Positions 23,202 to 35,301 of a DNA stretch of 64,000 nucleotides are shown here, piece after piece (position 1 is the stretch's first letter; each line of letters begins with the position of its first letter). The notes under the pieces were generated by a model. It had not been told where the DNA came from, searched no databases, and saw nothing but the letters and a program-made list of their open reading frames with translations. The stretch comes from Hydractinia symbiolongicarpus (taxonomy: Eukaryota > Cnidaria > Hydrozoa > Anthoathecata > Hydractiniidae). The DNA is taken from contig NC_079887.1 in NCBI RefSeq assembly GCF_029227915.1, positions 12,772,001-12,836,000 on the forward strand. The letters run 5' to 3'. A program made the position numbers and the translations under genes.

Positions 23202-25101
23202 TTACAAATCATAAAACAAGGAGTTATAGAATACCATATTTTCACCAATGGTTATATCTATAGCATATTCGAAATTTTCATTGAAACAGCCATCAACTAG
23301 ATAAAATGTTCGAGCTTCTTTATCAGCATTTGGGCCAAACATAGTTTTAAAGAACCTTTGATAAAATTTATAAGTGGGTGGGTAATAATTCTTTCTTAAA
23401 TTTTCGTCAACGGCTGCTCGAAATGCAGTAAGACTATCTTCCTCTGGTTCAACTGTTACAAAATCAGAATGTGCAACTTCTGCATCTATAACAAAAAATA
23501 TATTTTCTTTTAAAATCTTTAAGCTTCAGGGACAAAAAGGAAATCCCTATGTTTAAAGCTAAAACAAGAAAAAGAAAAACGATTAGTGAGCTATAATGGA
23601 ACGATTTTTTTAATTATTTGCAACTCAAAAGTTAGTCAGCTTCTAGTAGTTCAAATGATCAAGGAAAGATAAAAACTGAATTTAGCTGATGGAGGAATTT
23701 TACCATCTTCATAGACAGAATGTGCAGAAATCCCACTATAGTGGAATCAAAATACAATATTGTTCTGCAGGGAGACAAAGTCTGGCGAGGGAGGGGTTTT
23801 CCATGCCACCCATTTATTTATGTGAAAATTAAAAAATCATGCAGCGCCACATTTGTATTTTAAAATGGTAAAATGAAGCCATTATAGAGGGTCTGGCATT
23901 CAAAAAAAAAAATAAAATAAAATAAAAATAACTGTACGTGCAACCATGGTTAGCGCTATTATGTGACTCCCTTACTCCGAAAACTGTGTCGCCGGCCTTT
24001 TCGTAACTTCATTTGTAGTCGCTAAAATTTTTTCGCAAAATATGTTTTGAATAAATAAAAATTTGAAACGATGAACCTCCAGAGTACTGCAGAATAATTC
24101 AAACAAATTAAATGGGAGTGTTTGAAATAATAAGCAGTCAACTGCGTATCTTAGGTGTCATAACAAGCAATTCCTTTAAAATCGATCAAATCAAATAAAC
24201 GAAAAAAAAAAAGATTGAAATTAGTCAAATTTTACATTATTTTGTAATTTAGTAAAGACTTACCACTTTCATATTCTTCTGAAATGGATAAAATTTCAAG
24301 ATCTAATCTTTCACTAATTCTTCTACGAGTGTAATAAGGTTCAAACAAGTTTTGTATTTTCTAAATAAATATTTCCAAACTCTTGAAACAAACGCACATT
24401 TGTCAGTGATGCTTAGTGCTGAATAATTATCGCTCGTTAATCTTTGGTGCCAGATGAGAACTAAGCTTGAAAAGGTTTAAAACAAAGGAATGACATAAAA
24501 TTTTATATAAAGGAAAATATTCTACTTTTTTAAAAGATGCATCAAACTTCTGAATCTTTGATGTTTCAATAACTTCGTTTACTGTAGATAGTTCCAAACG
24601 ACATTCCCAATTGTAGGCGTTATCTTCATCAGGAGTTTCAGCAAATGGTTGGGCTGCATAAAAGTCTTCCCAAATTTTGTTTATTAAAGCAGATAGATTT
24701 TCATTTTCATGATCAGTAACGAAATCATAAACCGGATTAAGTCTAAAGTACAATTTGAATCCTGTTCGCCTAGGCTTTTTAATGCCAAATCCCCACTGAT
24801 CACAATACCGGATCATTTTATTCCTTGTAACCAACTGTGGATCCGGATCCGGATACCACATTTCTTCACCAATTAAATAACATTTTCTTCTGATTTTACG
24901 TAATGCGTGTTTTGATGTTTTGGCGTTTGGAGGTTTAAAACCTTTACATTTTGGAATAAACTTCCTCCATATATCATTAGAAGAATCTATAACATCTCTC
25001 CAATGTTTGCAAACTTGTAACAATGTTGGAAGTTCTTTCAATTTAAAAAACTGGAATATTTCAATCAAATCATCATCATGAAGATCTGTAAGTTTTCCCA
25101 T
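23202..25101 (-). CDS. F-box protein A (318 aa), tandem family, subtype 1
   Basis: The exons are 25101-24526, 24360-24264 and 23485-23202; junction phases are 0 then 1, as in its paralogs. Residues ~4-47 form an F-box (LTDLHDDDLIEIFQFFKLKE, then LLQVCKHW, IWRKFIP), the motif that docks Skp1 in SCF ubiquitin ligases. Then follow EEMWYPDPDPQLVTRN, CDQWGFG and YFRLNPVYDF, shared by all five paralogs. Exon 2 gives FEPYY and ERLDLEILSI. Exon 3 gives the family C-terminus ENLRKNYYPP, FGPNADKEARTFYLVDGCFN and GENMVF..FYDL. There are no LRR, WD40 or Kelch repeats, so the substrate-binding part would be this family-specific region. The closest relative is gene E. Role as an SCF adaptor is inferred from the F-box. 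Confidence 0.85.
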
Positions 25102-25534
25102 TTCTTATTGTTACATTAACCTAAAAAATTCTATTGATATAAGCGTATAATTATTTCTACCTTGCGAGGAAACGACAGTTCGCCACATAGTACAGTTTTG
25201 TTAATGACTCTAGAACAGGTAAAAGGAACCTCTTGAAACTTCCAGTAACTAATTTTAAACCATTCTAAAACGAAATTATAGAAACTTACTGTACAGGCCG
25301 AAATCTCTTTTAATGAAAAAATGATCCTTAAAAGGGAAATATATAAAATGTTTCAAATTAAACCTCTCAAATATGAAATCAAAATACCTTTAAATTTTCA
25401 AATATGGAAATTTTTCACAAATCTTTAACAAAAGATTATTGACAATAACTCAATGCTGACAGTCATTACTTAGTCATCACATGGTTATGACTCATATGTC
25501 ACAGATAACATTTGTACCAAGTAGTTCAACAAAA

Positions 25535-28500
25535 TATAAATTTGAAAAAAGAGCTAATATAAACATTGAGTAAAAGATTGTCATATAATCGATGTAGAAT
25601 TTGTTCATGTGTCTGTGACAAGTGAAAGTGATGCGTTTATGCTTCTTACGAACTACACGCTGTCATACCAAATATCCAACGAGGATTGTCATTACTCTTT
25701 TGCATGACATATAACATTCTATATTTTTGTATTTAAGAATTAATTTTATAGCAGTGGTATCATCAAAATTTTAATTTGAAAGACACGTAAACATTCATAG
25801 AACTCCTAATACTATACTATTAAAATTTTTTAAAGAAATCATATTGGCACATGCCTATGTATACAAAAACAAGCCAACCTTCATACAAGTAAAGTTAACA
25901 TGTGATAAATCAAGAATAAGTCACAATTGTACAGACAAAATAGAGAGATAAATTACGTATGTGTGATTTAAAAAAATTTGACGTTTTCTTATCTACCTAC
26001 CTAATGTAAAGCCTAATTTTTTAGCAAAAATTTCCTTGAAATTGAGGTCGTAAATAACAAATGCACAACCAAGCATTATAAAAGGTTAGGCAGCATACTT
26101 CTAATAAGTCCAAGCAAATACACCATCGCGACTTGCACTTCATCTAGCAATTCCCAAATTTCTAACTAACATTGTATAATACACGAAATATCTACCAAAT
26201 TGATAACTATCAATGGTATGTATTGTTTCTACTAAGACACTGAATGTACATATCTTTGAACATAAACTGTAGCTGTGCACGATAAATATTATACATAAAC
26301 ACACAAGGATTGACATTAGCACCTTTTCTATAAGCTAATTCATACTAAATTCTATTTTTTTTCTACGGCTTCAACTCTTGTCAGCGTAAGATATTTCTTC
26401 ATAATGATAAAGTAGAAAAATGCATTACCAAAATATCAAATATGAATAAACGAATTGATAGCAGTATTTTTTGTAAAACAACTGTATTGTATGTCCTCTT
26501 TAAAGATTTTTAAATAGTAATAATAATAAAAAAAAAGAAAATGGGCCTGCCATATATCTTGAGTAAAAATGATAAACACAACGCAACAAAGTATTGGTGA
26601 AAATAACACTAAATGCATACATATATATAAAAAAAAACACAAAACAACATTACACGACAGCTTCTCTTAAAAAGTATAAATTTCTGGTAATAAGCCAACA
26701 AAATAACTATTCAAAGATCGTAAAACTGTGAGATAGAAAATGCAGCATTTTCCCCAATGATAAGTTGCTTTGCGTACTCGTAATTTTCGTTAAAACATCC
26801 CTCATTTAAATGATATCTTCTGGCTATTTCTTCACCATGTGGTCCTAACATAGCTTTCATAACTAACTGGTACAAACCTAAACAGGGAGGTCTGTAATTT
26901 CTTCTCAAATTAATAACAACTTCCTCAAACCAGTGCCCTTTATCCTCCGCCACCACTTCAAATGATTCTGGGGATGTATCCTTGTCTGTAATAATAATAA
27001 TACAACATATGTACAAAAACAACTGAATCCCTGAATTTCAGAAACATAGGATCAGTACGAATATGTGGATAGGCTATTGTTCGAACCTAAAAACCGAGTA
27101 AAAATATGCACATTCACACAAAATAAGCAATGTGAAAACAGAACAGCATTGTGAATAAATAAAATAACATTTACAAAATAAAATACTAAAGCTCTCACAA
27201 ACCACTACAAACCTTTGAGAATATGACGTACATATTTTTCTATTTGTTTTACTCTTTTAATGTATGATAGTTTGGCAGAGCTTGCAAAAACGGTCTTAAT
27301 ACAAGTTTTAAGAGACAGAGTTTTAGAAACACAATATGGAGCACAATTTTGAGGATTTATTTTGACGAATTTTGCAACAAAGGTGAAGTTGCTAAAATTT
27401 TAACGGTAAGGTATATATTAATTTTGCTTTAACACATTTTCTTTTTAAATAGATCTATCTTGCGGTGTTTAATAAATACATTTTTAATTAACACGAAACG
27501 TGTTTTATATTTTGATTTGCTATTCTCGTTCACAGTACCCGGCAGCAAAATAATTACATACATGTAGCTTTTCTTCTACCTGCTACTAATCATTTTTTTG
27601 GAGGGGTGGGGGGGGGGCACACCAGCACATTTTAACCATTTCTCAAATGCCAATACACTATCGTCTGGCGATGCTTCGCAGCTGAAAGGCTATGGAAGAA
27701 AAACATATGCAGATGTGAAAGGTGGACGAGGTACCTACGTTAAAATTTCGCTAGTCGTAGTTTCTGCGATTTTTTTATATGAAACAATTCATGATCGCAG
27801 GGGGAAGTCCAGGAAATGGAGAAAATAAATCCGTAAATCAATGCCTGTGGGTATGATCTTCAAAATTTTTTGAACAGATTTGTAGCTACCTAAAAGATTC
27901 TACTCAGCATTTACAAAAGACCAGAACAATGTGGTGAAAGAATTGAAATATATAATTTATATGCATTACATTTCAACACCTACCATCATATTCACCATCT
28001 ATTGAAAATGTGCTAAGATCCAGTCGATCACAAATTTTCTCATCCTCATCATAATCTCCATCACCCTTGATATAACTTGGCTCGAATGTTCTTTGCAAAG
28101 TCTGGAAAAAACATTTTTAATAATGATTTTTTGTAACTACTCGTTATTGCACAGATCATTTTATTGGTTTAAATTATCCGTGTTTTATTTGTCTAAGAAG
28201 TAGAGCTCAACAAGTCCCTTCTGCTCTATATACAGTATAGTATACCGGGTTTAATGACAATTAAGAACGTTTAATTAGAATTTTCAGTCTTTCTTAACAC
28301 GGCGACAGCATTGTTATAAAAGAATTTAGATTTGAGAACATTTTCATATTTTTCCACAGAAATTGAGATAATCAGTAAGATTTTTTCTTTTTGCTGTAAC
28401 CATGTAGCATTTCTATGTATTTCACCATATTCTATGAAATTAAAATTAACAAGATTTGAAAACGTTGTTAAAAATATACTTTTAATGGAGATTTGAGGAG

Positions 28501-29330
28501 TCTTAAGAAGGTGTGACAACCCTGCGTTACCAAAACGCCTAAACATAACAAGCATTGACAGTACCTCTAGGAGCATTGGGAAATCTACTTCTTCTGAATG
28601 CCTGACGACGTCATCTACACACTTCAGGTCGAATGTATCATCTTCCCGATCACCAAATCTAATCCAAAGTTTTTCAATAATGCCAAACAATTCAACATCT
28701 GTATGTCCATTGATAAAGTCATAGATTGGGTTCAATCTGACATACAATGTAAATCCTGCATCTGTTGGTTCTTTACCACCAAATCCCCATTGGTTACAAA
28801 AATCTATTAATTTTTTTCTTAAGTTTAATAACGGACACGGGTTTGGAAACCATCTTTCGGCACCAACTTTTATAGAAGTTTGGATAATTTTCTTCAAAGT
28901 TAACTTATAACTTTGGCACTCTGATAAATGAACTAATATCAATGGCGGAATGCATTTCTTCCAGATGGTTTCGTTCGAATCTATGACCAATTTCCAATGT
29001 TTACAGACAACCATCAATTTCGGTATTTCTCGCAAATTAAAGTACTGAAATATTTGAACTAACACATCGTCGACCAGGTCAGCGAAAGTAGACATGTTTT
29101 GCTGTTAGAATTCAAATATACATCTTTAGTTTCTAAAACAAATACAACAAAGGGCTATACTCCTTTTTGTTTAACACTTTAACTCGCTAAAAAGTCCAGG
29201 AAACATATATAGTATTCAAAAACTGATGTGGTTTTCAGGAGAATCCGTTGCCTCGTGTTACTTTGCAGACAAGAGTATATAAAAGTTGACTTCATTTCCA
29301 AGTCTTAAAAATAGCATTACATATTATGTC
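25535..29330. repeat. Segmental duplication, copy 1 (contains F-box gene B)
   Basis: Coding and non-coding sequence here matches 30363-34515 nearly collinearly, including intergenic stretches (for example atcatattggcacatgc, tgtacagacaaaatag, gggcctgccatatatcttga). Offsets grow from about 4805 to 5180 because copy 2 has a longer second intron. High non-coding similarity indicates a recent tandem duplication. Confidence 0.85.
26711..29095 (-). CDS. F-box protein B (307 aa), subtype 2
   Basis: The exons are 29095-28565, 28101-27984 and 26985-26711 (phases 0, 1). The protein opens MSTFADLVDDVLVQIFQYFN, an F-box with VCKHW and IWKKCIPP. ERWFPNPCPLLNLR, CNQWGFGGKEPTDAGF and YVRLNPIYDF follow. Exon 2 encodes an acidic linker (GDGDYDEDEKICDRLDLSTF). 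Exon 3 ends in LRRNYRPPCLGLYQLVMKAM, GPHGEE, GCFNENYEY and GENAAF..QFYDL. Nearly identical to C, so it is a recent duplicate. The frame stays open past the exon-1 donor (GAG|GTACTG) for a further 97 codons, so an intron-retaining transcript would encode a shorter, different protein. Likely an SCF adaptor; substrate unknown. Confidence 0.85.
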
Positions 29331-30362
29331 GAATTTACTTTCTTCATAACAAAGTTATAATTCGTCACTGCCAAAAACGGGCTAAGTTTCTAGTTTCCAC
29401 AAGGCAACTACGTTAAATTGAAAACTACTTGAATTCATAAATACTATGAAGGTTGGCATCTAAAACTGGTACTACATTTGTAATAATACAATTCTTTCCT
29501 TGTTCAAAGATTTATTGTTCTTGAAACCTAATTTGGGTACTATGAGGTGATATGCCTTAGCTTCTTATCATAGATATTTCTCAAGATAAAGGGCTCAGGA
29601 AACGCTTCCAATCGAAATTACTTTTGTTCATTCGCTAAGGTATAAGCAAAGCAAAACTTTGTTATGTATAAAATAAAAATTTACAACCATATGATAATAA
29701 ATCAGCCGATCTAAAAGAACCTTTGCGGCGGTTTTGAAAAACAGCTAAGAATATTCTGAACTTGCATTAACAAGTTAGAAAAAGAAGCTTCTGCAACTTG
29801 AAGTACCAGAAGTCTGGATGTAAGTATACTACGTTTCTTCATTGAAAATCCGGATTTCTTTTTAAACAAATATACACACATTAATAACCTTCGTATTCAT
29901 CGCATGATTATAATTTGTCATACGGTAATGATCCGAACAAGAGATTAGAGATATTAAAGAGAGATATTAAAATTTTGGATTTTTTTGCATAGGTGCTTAA
30001 TCTAGGGTGCGCTTAAAAAATGCTGGGCGCTTATAAATTTTTCCAATTTTGTACAAATTAAAGGCAGCGGGAATTTTCAATTTTGATTTTTTTCCTGAAA
30101 AACAAAACTGAAGAAAAGATGTAACAACACAAAGTTTAGTCTTTCTAGGGTTCTCAATATAAGAAAGTAAAATTTTTAAATATGCGCCCAGCTTCTCAAG
30201 GTAACTTTGAGGAAATTATCTGGGCGCTTATTCGAGGGGAGCGCTTAAAAAATGCTGGACGCTTAATCGGATCGTTACAGTATGTCACAGACAGCATTCG
30301 TACCGAGTTACATGAATGTTCTATATTTTTTATAATTTTATATTTAAGTAGTAGTTTTCAGC
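29331..30362. other. Spacer between the two segmental duplicates
   Basis: No gene seen. It contains two related blocks rich in gcgcttaaaaaatgctgg (about 29993-30035 and 30221-30269) that belong to a repeat fragment. Confidence 0.6.
29993..30269. repeat. Repeat fragment bounded by GCGCTTA motifs
   Basis: The left block is ggtgcgcttaaaaaatgctg then ggcgcttat. The right block is tgggcgcttattcgagggga then gcgcttaaaaaatgctggac. A tatgcgcccagc between them is the complement of the same core, so this is probably a rearranged dispersed repeat. Confidence 0.5.
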
Positions 30363-33300
30363 TAAATATAAATTTGAATAAAGAGCCAACATTGAGTAAA
30401 AAATTGCCATATAATCGATGTAGATTCTGTCCATGTGTCTGTAACAGATAAAGCTTATATTCTCTTACGAAATACATGCTTTCATACGATATATCCAACA
30501 AGGATATTCATTATTCGTACTTTATTATTGTTCCACACAATAGGGCTACTGTTTTGAAATAGAAATCTCACTGCGATATTCTCATCACATGACATAAAAC
30601 ATTCTATATCTTGTATTTACGCAATGGTTTCACTATTTTAATTTGAAAGACACGTAAACATTTTATACAATATTGCAATGTAGAACTCATAACACTATAC
30701 TATTAACATTTTTTAAACAAATCATATTGGCACATGCTAATGTAAAAAAAAACAAGCCAACCTTCAAACAAGTAAAGTTAACATGTGATAAATCAAGAAT
30801 AAGTCACAGTTGTACAGACAAAATAGAAAGATAAATTACGTTTGTGTGATTTAAAAAAATTTGACGTTTTCTTATCTAGCTACCTACCTAAACCAAAACC
30901 TAAGTTTTTAATAAAAACTTCCTTATAATTGAGTTCTTAAATAACAGATGCACAGCCACGTATTATAAAGGGTAGGCAGAATATTTCCAATAGTCCAAGC
31001 AAATACACAATCGCGACTTGCACTTTTCTAAATTTTTACTAACATTGTATAATACACGAAATATCTTCCTGTTTGATAACTCAATGGTTTCTACTAAGAC
31101 ACATTTCTTTGGGTATAAACTGTAGCTGTGCACGATAAATACTCAAGGATTGACATTAGCACTTTTTCTATAAGTTTACTCATACTAAATGCTAATTTCC
31201 TTCATGCGTCAATGATAATGACAAAGTAAAAAAATGCATTACCAAAATATCAAATATGAATAAACGAATTGATAGCAGTATTTTTGTAAAACAACTGTAT
31301 TGTATGTCCTCTTTAAAGATTTTTAAATAGTATTAATAATAAAAAAAAAAAACGAAAATGGGCCTGCCATATATCTTGAGTAAAAATGATAAACACAACG
31401 CAACTAAGTGTTGGTGAAAATAACACTAAATGCATACATAAAAAACACAAAACATTACACGACAGCTTCTCTTAAAAAGTACAAATTTGTGGTAATAAGC
31501 TAACAAAGTAACTATTCAAAGATCGTAAAACTGTGAGATAGAAAACGCAGCATTTTCCCCAATGATAAGTTGCTTTGTGTATTCGTAATTTTCGTTAAAA
31601 CATCCCTCATTTAAATGATAACTTCTGGCTATTTCTTCACCATGTGGTCCTAACATAGCTTTCATAACTAACTGGTACAAACCTAAACAAGGAGGTCTGT
31701 AATTTCTTCTCAAATTAATAACAGCTTCCTCACACCAGTCTCCTTTATCCTTCGCCACCACTTCGAACGTTTCTGGGGATGTATCTTTGTCTGTAATAAA
31801 AATAATACAAATTATGTAAAATATTAACTAAATCCCTGAATTGCAAAACGTTCACATCAGAACAAACATGTTGACTTCACGAAACCCGTAAAATTTGTAA
31901 ACAAAAAACAAGGACAGGTTATTTCGAAACTGAGAATCCGGTAAAAATATGCACATTCACATAAAATATGAAATGTGAAAACAGAACAGTATTGAAGAAC
32001 ATAAATATTTACGAAATAAAATACTAAAGATCTCCAAAACCACCTTAAACCTTTGAGAATGTGAATCACAACTACATTTAGTTTTCTTCCTCCGCACAAT
32101 TTGTATTGCTTTTTTAATTTATGTTAGTTTGACAGAGCTTGCACAAATGGTAAAGAAATAATATAATAGTAAAAAATAGTAAAGATACAGTTTTGGAAAC
32201 AAAACATGGAACCACAGTTTCTTAAAAACAAAACAATTTTTTGTGAATTTTATTATGACGGATTTTTCAAAAAATGGTAAAATGGCGAAAATTTTAGCAC
32301 TACGGTATATATCAGTTTTACTTTTAAACATTTTTTTAAACGTATCCATCTTGCGGTGTTTAATAAATACATTTTTTATTACACTAAACGTCTTTTTGTT
32401 TTTCTTTTGCTACTGTCGCTCACGGGACCCCAACACAATTCCGTGATTAGTTTTGGTCCGTATGTCGCTTTAAAATACTTCTTACCGTAAAAGATCGAAC
32501 TTAGATGGTGGGGTCATGAAGTATTGAAATATACTTTTCTGTTTTTACTGCAATAAAAATTCCTAGCAAAAATTAAGGATATATCTAAAAAAAAAAAACT
32601 TTAAAGCTTTGACAAGCTTGTTAAAGATCGTCAAGTCTCATAACCAAAGTTAATTGATTTTCTTCTAATCATTTTTTCTGGGGATACAACAGCACTTTTT
32701 TCACCATTTCTCAAACGGCAATACACTACTCTCTCGCGATGCTTCACTGTTGAAAGGCTGTGGAAGCAAAACTTAGGCAAACAGGTAAATTTCGGTAGTC
32801 GCAGATTTTGCAATTTTCGCATTATTAAACAATTAACGCGACCGCTTGCAGAAGTCCAGGAAATCAAGAAAATAGGCCATACTGACGTCAGCAAAAATGA
32901 TAACGTTTGAGGTTTCGGATCTAACCAAATAGGCTAATTTCGTTTGAAATTCAAAATTCGTAGGTCTAATATAAAAAATCCGTAAATCATTGCTTGTGGG
33001 TACGATCTTCAAAATTAGCACATACTCCTATAATTTTTTGAACAGGATTGTAGCTAGCTAAAAGCTACTACTTACTATTAAAAAAGGACCGAAAAGATGC
33101 AGTGCCAGAAATAAAATATATAATTTATATGCATTACATTTAAATACCCACCATCATATTCACCATCTATTGAAAATTCGCTAAGATCCAGTCGATCACA
33201 AATTTTCTCATCGTCATCATCATCTTCATCACCCTTGATATAACTTGGCTCGAATGTTCTTTGCAAAGTCTGGGAAAAAACATTTTTATTAATGTTTTTT

Positions 33301-34515
33301 TTCACTTCTCATTATTGCACAGATGACGTTATTGGTCTCATTTCCCAACAGTTAAAATTATCCGTGTTTTATTTGCCTAAGAAGTAAAGTTCCTTCTGCT
33401 CACTCTCGAGTATAGTATACAGGATTGAATGAGAATTGAGGACGTTTAATGAGCATTTTTATTCTTTTTCAAGATGACCATGATATTGTTATAAAAGAAT
33501 TAAGATTTGAGAACATTTTCATATTTTTTTACAGAAATTGAGATTTTAAAGATAATCAGCAAAGAATACATTTTTGCTGTAACCATGTAGCATTTCTATG
33601 TATTTCACCATATTCTACTAAAATAAAATTAACAAGATTTAGAAACATTGTTAAAAATATACTTTTAGTGGAGATTTGAAGAGTTTTACGAAGGTATGGT
33701 AACCCTGCGTTACTAAGCGCTAAAACATAACAAAACATTGGCAGTACCTCTAGGAGTCTTGGAAAATCTACTTCATTGGAATGTCTGATGACATCATTTA
33801 CACTCTTAAGGTTGGATGCGTCATCTTCTCGATCACCAAATCTAATCCAAAGTCTTTCAATAATGTCAACCAATTCAACATCTTTATGTCCATTGATAAA
33901 ATCATAGATGGGGTTCAATCTGACATACAATGTAAATCCTGCATCTGTTGGTTCTTTTCCACCAAATCCCCATTGGTTACAATAATCTATTAATTTTGAT
34001 CTTAAGTTTAATAATGGACACGGGTTTGGAAACCATCTTTCGGCACCAACTTTTATGGAATTCTGATAAATTCTTTTTAAAGTTAACTTATAACTCTGGG
34101 ATTGTGATAAATGAACTGATATCAATGGCGGAATGCATTTCTTCCAGATGGTTTCGTTCGAATCTATTACCAATTTCCAATGTTTACAGACCACCATCAA
34201 TTTCGGTATTTCTCGCAAATTAAAGTACTGAAATATTAGAACTAACACATCGTCTACAAGGTTAGCGAAAGTAGACATATCTTGCTGTTAGAAATCTATA
34301 TATACATTTTTAGTTTCTAAAACAAAAAACAATAGAAGGGTATACTCCTATTGTTTAACACTTAACTGCGTAATAGTCTGGGTAACATATATAGTATTTT
34401 TAAACTGATGTGGTTTTCAGGATAATTTTGTTGCCTTGTGTTACTTTGCAAACCAGAGTATATAAAAAGTATCTTCATTTCCAAGAAACAAAAATGGCAT
34501 TATATTATGTATAAG
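30363..34515. repeat. Segmental duplication, copy 2 (contains F-box gene C)
   Basis: Counterpart of 25535-29330. It carries about 360 extra bases in the second intron of the F-box gene, around 32.4-33.0 kb, where an actgacgtcagc motif (32881-32892) occurs. Confidence 0.85.
31516..34278 (-). CDS. F-box protein C (307 aa), subtype 2
   Basis: The exons are 34278-33748, 33269-33152 and 31790-31516; the lengths (531, 118, 275) are identical to those of gene B. It has the F-box MSTFANLVDDVLVLIFQYFN with VCKHW, then ERWFPNPCPLLNLR and YCNQWGFG. The linker is more acidic than in B (GDEDDDDDEKICDRLDL). The tail is GPHGEEIARSYHLNEGCFN with GENAAFSISQFYDL. The donor of exon 2 is the weaker GTGGGT, against GTAGGT in B. 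Differences from B are scattered and keep the frame open, so both copies are likely functional. Confidence 0.85.
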
Positions 34516-35301
34516 ATGTGTGTTTAAGTACTGAAGGAGGAAATAATGAAATCCTTTAGAATGTCAAAATGCAGTTAATGGAATCGGAAAATTTATTCTC
34601 GCGAAATATTTGTTTTTTACTTTTCTGACATATTTTCTTCAAAAGTTGAAACAATACATAATTCATTTTTTCATTATATTTCATTTTCACGCCAACTTGT
34701 GAAAGTTTATATAAAAAAATTTGCGATAACATTTCGATACACTAAATATGACCAGTATGGCTTGCTACCTTCACTAGTCATGAGCAAATTATTTCAACAT
34801 TCATCGCAAAATACACCGTCGAATATACATGAAAATTTGTTAAATCAATTCATTAATTCAAAGCTTTACATTTTCATCGAAGTGGTGGATATACATTTAC
34901 CTTTATCATTTTTACAAATTTAATTTTACATTGTAAACGTAATTTACGCATTGGACTTATTAAAATTATGCCTATTAGATTTTACAGCGATAAAAATGTA
35001 AACATCTTCGAAGATATAGGAAAAAGATTTGTATGCGCTAGATAGCCAACACTAAAAGCTGCTATGAAGCAACACAATATAAATATAACATTTTGTCACA
35101 TTATTATAGCTAGTAGACTCCATGCAGCTGCATCGTAAAAATTCTGTTACAAATCTTAAAAACAATAATTGTTGACAACTAAAAGCAAAACAGCCAGGAT
35201 ATAACTGTGGCAACCAGAAATTTATCTAAACTAACTTTGTTTTCACGAGTTTTTTTTTTTTCGACGCTATCAGGGCATATGGGAAGGAGGAGGCTCATTA
35301 G
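34516..35301. other. Intergenic, no gene seen
   Basis: AT-rich spacer between F-box genes C and D. The plus-strand ORF at 34699-34923 has no supporting signals. Confidence 0.5.

Noticed and set aside
27598-27828. 76-aa plus-strand ORF with a glycine run
   Set aside because: Lies in intron 2 of F-box B. The related sequence in gene C is not open, so it is not conserved as protein.
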